Notes under the pieces: model-generated
What the model saw: only the letters and a program-made list of their open reading frames with translations
Databases searched by the model: none
Told to the model about the DNA's origin: nothing
Assembly: GCF_014195505.1 (NCBI RefSeq)
Contig: NZ_JACIBV010000001.1
Span: forward strand, 5,208,001-5,272,000
Source of the DNA: Nonomuraea dietziae
GTDB lineage: Bacteria; Actinomycetota; Actinomycetes; Streptosporangiales; Streptosporangiaceae
Length of the DNA stretch: 64,000 bases
Direction: 5' to 3'
Program-made: the position numbers and the translations under genes
Shown here: positions 59,319-64,000 of the stretch, piece after piece
How positions within the stretch are numbered: position 1 is the first letter of the stretch
How the letters are laid out: each line of letters starts with the position of its first letter

Positions 59319-60545
59319 GTGCGCCGAGCCGCCGAAGTATGGCCGCTCCGACCGACCGTCCGTTACGCCCGAACCCTGGCCGAGGCGCTGCGCACGGAGA
59401 CCATCGGCGGCATCGTCATGCTGCTCGCCACCATGGCCGCCCTCGTCTGGGCCAACGTCTCGATCGACTCCTACGAGGCCCTCCGCACCGCCGGGTTCGG
59501 CCCCGAGAGCCTCCATCTGAACCTGGAGCTCTACAAGTGGGCCCAGAACGGCCTGCTGACGATCTTCTTCTTCGTCGCGGGTCTGGAGGTGAAGGAGGAG
59601 TTCGTCCACGGCGAGCTCGCCAACCTGCGCAAGGCCGCGCTCCCGATCATCGCCGCCATCGCGGGCATGGTCGTTCCCGCCCTGGTCTACCTGGCCGTCA
59701 GCTGGGGAGCCGAGGACGCGAGCAGGGGCTGGGCCATCCCGACGGCCACCGACATCGCCTTCGCCCTGGCCGTGCTGGCCGTGACCGCCAGCGCGATGCC
59801 CGCGGCGCTGAGGGCCTTCCTGCTCACCTGCGCCGTCGTCGACGACCTGGGCGCGATCACGATCATCGCGCTCTTCTACACCGATCATCTCGACGTGGTC
59901 ATGCTGCTGGTGGGCGCGGCCCTGATCGCGCTCTACGGCCTGCTCCAGCGCAGGGGGGTCAGGAGCCTGTGGGCCTACCTGCCGCTCGCCGTACTCGCCT
60001 GGTACTTCGTCGAGGTCAGCGGCGTGCACGCGACGGTGGCGGGCGTCGCGCTCGGCCTGCTGACCAGGGTCACCACCAAGGCGGACGAGGACAGCTCCCC
60101 CGCCGAACGCGCCGACCACTACGTGAGGCCGATCTCAGCGGGTTTCGCGGTACCGGTCTTCGCGTTCCTGTCGGCCGGTGTGCGGCTCGACGGTGACAGC
60201 CTGAGCGTGATCTTCAGTGATCGGGTAGTCCTGGGAGTGATGGCCGGACTGGTCATCGGTAAGTTCCTGGGAGTGTTCGGCGGCGCGTGGCTCGCGGTAC
60301 GGCTCGGCCTGGCCAGGCTGTCGGAGGAGTTGCACTGGAGGGACATGGCGGCGGTCTCGGCGCTCGGCGGCATCGGATTCACGGTGTCGTTGCTCATCGG
60401 CGACCTCGCGTTCGGCGCTGATCAGGAGAGAGCCACCGCCGTGACGACGGGAGTCCTCGCGGCCAGCCTCGCGGCCTCGATGCTGGCGGCGGTTCTCCTG
60501 CACGTCCGGGTGCGTAAGCGTCGCAATGGACTGGATGATGTTTGA
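59319..60545 (+). CDS. nhaA: Na+/H+ antiporter NhaA
   Basis: Encodes 408 residues from a GTG preceded by AAGGGAG. Eleven to twelve transmembrane segments. NhaA signatures: FFFVAGLEVKEEFVHGEL, IPTATDIAFALAVLAV, CAVVDDLGAITIIALFY with the paired Asp of the ion site, and VSALGGIGFTVSLLIGDLAF. It exchanges external H+ for internal Na+ or Li+. A holin-like gene follows 31 bp downstream. Confidence 0.95.
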   Translation: MRRAAEVWPLRPTVRYARTLAEALRTETIGGIVMLLATMAALVWANVSIDSYEALRTAGFGPESLHLNLELYKWAQNGLLTIFFFVAGLEVKEEFVHGELANLRKAALPIIAAIAGMVVPALVYLAVSWGAEDASRGWAIPTATDIAFALAVLAVTASAMPAALRAFLLTCAVVDDLGAITIIALFYTDHLDVVMLLVGAALIALYGLLQRRGVRSLWAYLPLAVLAWYFVEVSGVHATVAGVALGLLTRVTTKADEDSSPAERADHYVRPISAGFAVPVFAFLSAGVRLDGDSLSVIFSDRVVLGVMAGLVIGKFLGVFGGAWLAVRLGLARLSEELHWRDMAAVSALGGIGFTVSLLIGDLAFGADQERATAVTTGVLAASLAASMLAAVLLHVRVRKRRNGLDDV

Positions 60546-60576
60546 CACGGGCACCTGGCCCCGATAGGAGACGTTC

Positions 60577-60987
60577 ATGCCGCAGACTTCTGAGGAAGAA
60601 TCCCTTGGTGCGCTCGTCGCCCAGGCGAGCAACCACATCTCCACGCTGGTCCGCTCGGAGATCGAGCTGGCCAAGGCCGAGCTCAGGTTCGACGCCAAGC
60701 GGGTCGGCACCGCCGCGGGGCTGTTCGCGGCGGCGGCCTTCATGGCCCACCTGTGCCTGATCCTGGCCTCCTTCGCGATCGCGTACGTGCTCGTGGAGGT
60801 CGGCCTGCCCCAGTGGCTGGCGTTCACGATCGTGACAGTGTTCTACCTGCTGGTCGCGGCCCTGCTGGTCTTCCTGGGGACTCGCAGGTTGAAGGGGCTG
60901 GCGGCGATGAAGCGCACGACCAGGTCGCTGAAGGGCCTGAAGGAGATCGCCACACCAGAGGGCGAGCTGGTGAAACCCGATGCCTGA
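60577..60987 (+). CDS. Phage-holin-like superfamily III / DUF1469 membrane protein
   Basis: Encodes 136 residues with AGGAG upstream. An amphipathic N-terminal helix (ISTLVRSEIELAKAELRFDA) precedes two membrane segments (GLFAAAAFMAHLCLILASFA; WLAFTIVTVFYLLVAALLVF) and a basic C-terminus. This is the actinobacterial 'holin superfamily III' pattern, a chromosomal protein, not a sign of prophage. The last 8 bp overlap the next gene. Confidence 0.9.
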   Translation: MPQTSEEESLGALVAQASNHISTLVRSEIELAKAELRFDAKRVGTAAGLFAAAAFMAHLCLILASFAIAYVLVEVGLPQWLAFTIVTVFYLLVAALLVFLGTRRLKGLAAMKRTTRSLKGLKEIATPEGELVKPDA

Positions 60988-61897
60988 CGAGAGCTTCGTC
61001 CACCTGGACGGGCCGTGGACGCATCGCAGCGTCCACGCCGGCGGCACCCGCTTCCACATCGTGGAAGCGGGTGAAGGGCCGCTCGTCCTGCTGCTGCACG
61101 GCTTCCCCCAGTTCTGGTGGACGTGGCGGCACCAGCTGGCGAGCCTGCCCGAGGCCGGCTACCGCGCCGTCGCCGTCGACCTGCGCGGTTACGGCGGCAG
61201 CGACAAGCCACCGCGCGGCTACGACCTGCCCACGCTGGCGGGCGACGCCACGGGCCTGATCCGCGCCCTCGGCGAGACGGGCGCGATCGTCGTCGGCCAC
61301 GACTGGGGCGGGCTGCTGGCCTGGACGATGGCCGTGACCGACCCCAAGACCGTGCACCGCCTGGTCGCGGTGTCGGCACCGCACCCGCGGCGCCTGCGCG
61401 GCGCGCTGCTGACCGACCCGTTCGGCCAGCTCAGGGCCAGCGGCTACACCCTCGGCTTCCAGCTGCCGTTCCTGCCCGAGCGGCGCCTGACGCGCGACGA
61501 CGGCAAGCTGGTCGGGCAGTTGCTCGACGACTGGTCGCGGCCCGGCTGGCCCGAGCAGGACACCGCGCGCGTCTACCGTGAGGCCTTCGGCATCCCCACC
61601 GTCGCCCACTGCGCGCTGGAGTATCACCGCTGGTTCGCCCGCTCCCAGGTGCGTCCCGACGGCCTGCGCTACGCCCGCGCCATGCGCACCGAGGTCGAGG
61701 CGCCCACCCTGCAGCTGCACGGCGCGCTCGACCGGTGCATCCTGCCGCGCACCGCGCAGGGCTCCAGCCGCTACGTGGCCGCGCCCTACCGGTGGCGGCT
61801 GCTCGAGGGCACGGGGCACTTCCCGCACGAGGAGGCCCCCGAGGTGTTCGACGCCGAGCTGCTGTCGTGGCTGGCCGACCCCGAGCCCGACCGATGA
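60980..61897 (+). CDS. Alpha/beta hydrolase, epoxide-hydrolase-like
   Basis: Encodes 305 residues. HGFPQFWWTW oxyanion region, GYGGSDKPPRGYD, nucleophile elbow GHDWGG with Asp as nucleophile, cap region about 150-220, HGALDRCI acid loop and GTGHFPHEE catalytic His. Asp nucleophile plus HGFP motif indicate the epoxide hydrolase/haloalkane dehalogenase group. It overlaps the holin-like gene at the start and the DUF309 gene at the end (ATGA), so the three are one operon. Confidence 0.9.
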   Translation: MPDESFVHLDGPWTHRSVHAGGTRFHIVEAGEGPLVLLLHGFPQFWWTWRHQLASLPEAGYRAVAVDLRGYGGSDKPPRGYDLPTLAGDATGLIRALGETGAIVVGHDWGGLLAWTMAVTDPKTVHRLVAVSAPHPRRLRGALLTDPFGQLRASGYTLGFQLPFLPERRLTRDDGKLVGQLLDDWSRPGWPEQDTARVYREAFGIPTVAHCALEYHRWFARSQVRPDGLRYARAMRTEVEAPTLQLHGALDRCILPRTAQGSSRYVAAPYRWRLLEGTGHFPHEEAPEVFDAELLSWLADPEPDR

Positions 61898-62331
61898 GGG
61901 ACAGGGACCCCCAGGGCCGCCCGCGCAACGCCAGACCGCGCGACGAGTACGGCAGGCCGCTCCCGCACGGCGCCGAGGGCGTCGAGCGCGTCCCCGACGA
62001 CTACGCGCCCAGCGCCGAGCAGGCCATGACCGACGCCATGGCCTTCCTGCGCGACCACAGGCCCTTCCACGCGCACGAAATCTTCGAGGGCAGGTGGAAG
62101 TGCGCCCCCGAGCAGGAGCGGGAGCTGTGGCAGGGGCTCGCCCAGATCTGCGTGGGCCTCACCCACCTGCAACGGGGCAACGGGCGAGGCGCGCTCACGC
62201 TGCTCGCCCGGGGCGCCGCCAGGATCCAGAGGTACGGCACGCCGTACGAGGAGGTGGCGGGGGTGGCGCTGGCGCTGCGCGAGGACAGCGACCCCGGGGC
62301 GGCGATCGACGCCGTCGCCGCCGCGCTGTAG
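61894..62331 (+). CDS. DUF309 family protein
   Basis: Encodes 145 residues with ATGA overlap to the hydrolase gene. The family motif FLRDHRPFHAHEIFEGRWKC and LWQGLAQICVGLTHLQRGNG are clear; DUF309 proteins are small helical proteins with conserved His/Glu suggestive of a metal site, function unknown. The N-terminal 40 residues are Arg/Pro-rich. It meets the convergent protease gene with no spacer: the two stop codons abut. Confidence 0.9.
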   Translation: MRDRDPQGRPRNARPRDEYGRPLPHGAEGVERVPDDYAPSAEQAMTDAMAFLRDHRPFHAHEIFEGRWKCAPEQERELWQGLAQICVGLTHLQRGNGRGALTLLARGAARIQRYGTPYEEVAGVALALREDSDPGAAIDAVAAAL

Positions 62332-63543
62332 CTAGTCGCAGTCCATGGTGTCGGCCGGGGTCGTGTCGTTCTTGCCCTTGACGGCGTCGGGCCTGACCTC
62401 GGCCGCCGTCAGCACGTAGCCGGTCTCGGCCTGGTTGGTGGCCGCGGCGAAGATGACGCCGAACACGTTGCCGTCGACGGTCAGCAGCGGACCGCCCGAG
62501 TTGCCGGGGAGCACCTTGCCGCGGATCGCGTAGACCTCGCGCTCGACCTCGCTGCTGCGGTAGATGTCGGGGCCCTTGGCGTTCTGCTTGACCCTGATGC
62601 GCGCGCCCTCGGCGGTGAAGCCCTGACCCTTGGGGAAGCCCGCGATGATCGCGTTGTCGTTCTTCTCCGCGGTGCCGTCGAAGGCGAGCGGCCTGATGCC
62701 GAGGTTCGGCACGTAGAGGATGGCGATGTCGCGCTTGGGGTTGTAGACCACGACCTCGGCCTCGAGCGACCTGTTGTCCTGGGTGGTGACGCGCAGGTCT
62801 CTGGTGACGCCCGCGACGACGTGCGCGTTGGTCATGATGCGGTCGACCTCGTAGACGAAGCCGGTGCCCTCGATGCGCTTGCTGCAGCTCGGCGCGGTGC
62901 CCTGGACCTTGACGATGGCCCGCTGGGCCCGCTGCAGCTTCGGCCCCTGCAGCTGGCTGCGCGGGGCGGGCGGCGGCACGTCGACGAAGGGCCCGTTGGC
63001 GATGGCGTCGAAGACGGGAGGGAACTCCGACCTGTCGATGAACTCCTTGAACGGCCGCTGCCACTCGCGCGTGGCGTCGGGCACCATCTCGTCGACGGCG
63101 TTGAGCAGCAGGGAGTCCTTGACCTGGGTGCTGAGCACGGGGAAGGGGGCCGAGACGACGAGCGAGCCGATGAGCCAGGCGATGACCAGCACCGACAGCG
63201 CGCTGGCGAACGTGCCGCCGACCGCGTCGGCGACCCTGGCGGGCTCCCACGTGACGTGGGAGCGGACCACCGCGCCGATGGTGGAGGAGGCGAACTGGCC
63301 GATGGTGGCGGCGAGGAAGACGATGACGATGGCCAGCAGCGCCTGCTCGGTCTCCCCCTCGACCACGGCCTTGGCGATCGGCGGCGCGATGACGACCCCG
63401 AGCAGGGCCCCGCCGATGAACCCGACGAAACTGAGGGCGCCGATGATGAAACCCTGGCGGTAGCCCGAGATGCCGAAGGCGATCACGAGGCCGATCAGTA
63501 TGAGGTCGAGCAGATCACCGCGCACAGATTCAAAGGTATCCAC
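62332..63543 (-). CDS. MarP-like membrane serine protease (CvpA plus trypsin domain)
   Basis: Encodes 403 residues from a GTG; a TTG four codons earlier is the alternative. Four transmembrane segments in a CvpA-like domain (about 15-145) precede the extracellular chymotrypsin-fold domain: IMTNAHVV (His), KRDIAIL (Asp), LPGNSGGPLL (Ser). This is the architecture of mycobacterial MarP, needed for acid resistance and wall-hydrolase processing. Two Cys, one before the protease (PSCSKR) and one near the end (MDCD), could form the known disulfide. Divergent from a HEAT-repeat gene. Confidence 0.92.
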   Translation of the reverse strand: MDTFESVRGDLLDLILIGLVIAFGISGYRQGFIIGALSFVGFIGGALLGVVIAPPIAKAVVEGETEQALLAIVIVFLAATIGQFASSTIGAVVRSHVTWEPARVADAVGGTFASALSVLVIAWLIGSLVVSAPFPVLSTQVKDSLLLNAVDEMVPDATREWQRPFKEFIDRSEFPPVFDAIANGPFVDVPPPAPRSQLQGPKLQRAQRAIVKVQGTAPSCSKRIEGTGFVYEVDRIMTNAHVVAGVTRDLRVTTQDNRSLEAEVVVYNPKRDIAILYVPNLGIRPLAFDGTAEKNDNAIIAGFPKGQGFTAEGARIRVKQNAKGPDIYRSSEVEREVYAIRGKVLPGNSGGPLLTVDGNVFGVIFAAATNQAETGYVLTAAEVRPDAVKGKNDTTPADTMDCD

Positions 63544-63605
63544 CGGGACGGTCAAGCGTGCGCGTCTTCCGCTACGACCGGCCCGGAAGCGGAAATACCC
63601 TGTAA

Positions 63606-64000
63606 ATGATGCGTGATCTCATCGAGGCGGCACTCGGCGACACCGATCCGGGCGGCCCTGTCCGCTGGCAGGTGATCTCCACGCTACAGGAGCGAGGCGA
63701 TCTGGAGACCTTCACCGAGGCCAGACGGCTGTGCGCGGGCCGGCAGGTCTCCGAGCGCCTGCTGGGCATCGACATCATGGGCCAGCTGGCCACCTTCAAG
63801 GACAGGGCGCTGCCGGTGCTGCGCTTCCTGGCCGCCAGCGAGGACGACGCCATGGTGCTCTTCTCCGTGCTGATCGCCTTCGGCCATCTCGGCGACCCTC
63901 GCTCGCTGCCCTCGGTGATCGAGCTGTCGGCCCACCAGGACGCCAGGGTGAGGTACGGCGCCGCCTACGCGCTGCCCAACGTCTGCGGCCGGCCGCCCGA
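63606..64000 (+). CDS. HEAT-repeat protein, 3' end beyond window
   Basis: At least 131 residues from adjacent ATGs; TACCCT a few bases upstream may be the -10 of a leaderless mRNA. The visible part is helical with HEAT-like pairs: RWQVISTLQERGDLETFTEA, LLGIDIMGQLATF, FSVLIAFGHLGDPRSLPSVI and DARVRYGAAYALPN. PBS-lyase/HEAT proteins of this kind are scaffolds. No further function can be read; the gene continues past the edge. Confidence 0.8.
   Translation, partial: MMRDLIEAALGDTDPGGPVRWQVISTLQERGDLETFTEARRLCAGRQVSERLLGIDIMGQLATFKDRALPVLRFLAASEDDAMVLFSVLIAFGHLGDPRSLPSVIELSAHQDARVRYGAAYALPNVCGRPP

Noticed and set aside
60577..60987. Prophage holin
   Set aside because: No phage genes nearby; this family is a chromosomal actinobacterial membrane protein despite its name.
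1..64000. tRNA, rRNA, replication origin or riboswitch
   Set aside because: No cloverleaf, rRNA segment, DnaA-box cluster or known riboswitch core was recognised by eye; a covariance search would be needed to exclude small RNAs.

Overview
The window is high-GC actinobacterial chromosome. Gene content and order suggest a filamentous actinomycete, most likely of the Streptosporangiales (Nonomuraea or Streptosporangium type). Pointers are a BldG-type anti-anti-sigma factor followed by its anti-sigma kinase, an XRE plus DUF397 pair, a Tad-type pilus locus with an Ssd-like ATPase, a Ser/Thr kinase with a WD40 sensor, and the block hppA - anti-sigma - bldG - DUF1998 helicase - membrane protein - tad genes - acs - nhaA - marP. 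From memory this block resembles a conserved core region of Streptomyces. No rRNA, tRNA or CRISPR array was recognised.

Left part (1-17 kb). The window opens inside a tightly overlapping minus-strand operon: a DUF559-type PD-(D/E)XK nuclease, a two-winged-helix protein and a large AAA ATPase that runs off the edge. It is an undescribed-looking nuclease/ATPase module and the best candidate for a novel system here. Next come secreted and TPR proteins, a TetR regulator, an epoxide-hydrolase-like protein, a CapA lipoprotein, and a divergent HTH regulator/MFS efflux pair. An XRE/DUF397 pair follows, with two copies of a TGCAA/TTGCA palindrome upstream. Two small genes resembling integrative-element transfer accessories come after it without a TraB/FtsK gene, possibly the stump of an element. 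A molybdopterin oxidoreductase, an HD phosphohydrolase and a DUF2231-Rieske fusion lead to a decayed oxidoreductase fragment carrying a 47-bp tandem repeat.

Middle part (17-40 kb). Ordinary chromosomal genes: a TSUP permease, an SPFH protein, an ABC ATPase, the WD40 kinase, a LysR/RidA pair, a GAF histidine kinase with NarL-type regulator, an SDR overlapping a QueA-like gene, an OlsB/OlsA-like acyltransferase pair, SerB, a FUSC permease, SixA with a 38-residue membrane protein, and the proton-pumping pyrophosphatase. Two secreted paralogues lie 5.7 kb apart. A small membrane-protein gene at 36.5-37.0 kb is flanked by about 45-bp imperfect inverted repeats and appears to sit inside a 17-bp repeat array.

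Right part (40-64 kb). The bldG operon diverges from an MrfA-like helicase. A tad cluster (ssd, tadA, tadB, tadC, DUF4244, two TadE-like genes) is unusually stretched by degenerate tandem repeats between its pilin-side genes. A Fic-fold protein lacking the catalytic motif, acetyl-CoA synthetase, NhaA, a holin-like protein, a hydrolase, a DUF309 protein, a MarP-type serine protease and the start of a HEAT-repeat protein complete the window. A global peculiarity is the number of unrelated degenerate repeat arrays (17, 24, 27/17, 37, 42, 47, 73 and about 130 bp units) in non-coding gaps, plus one 50-bp dispersed repeat at 92% identity between two distant sites.
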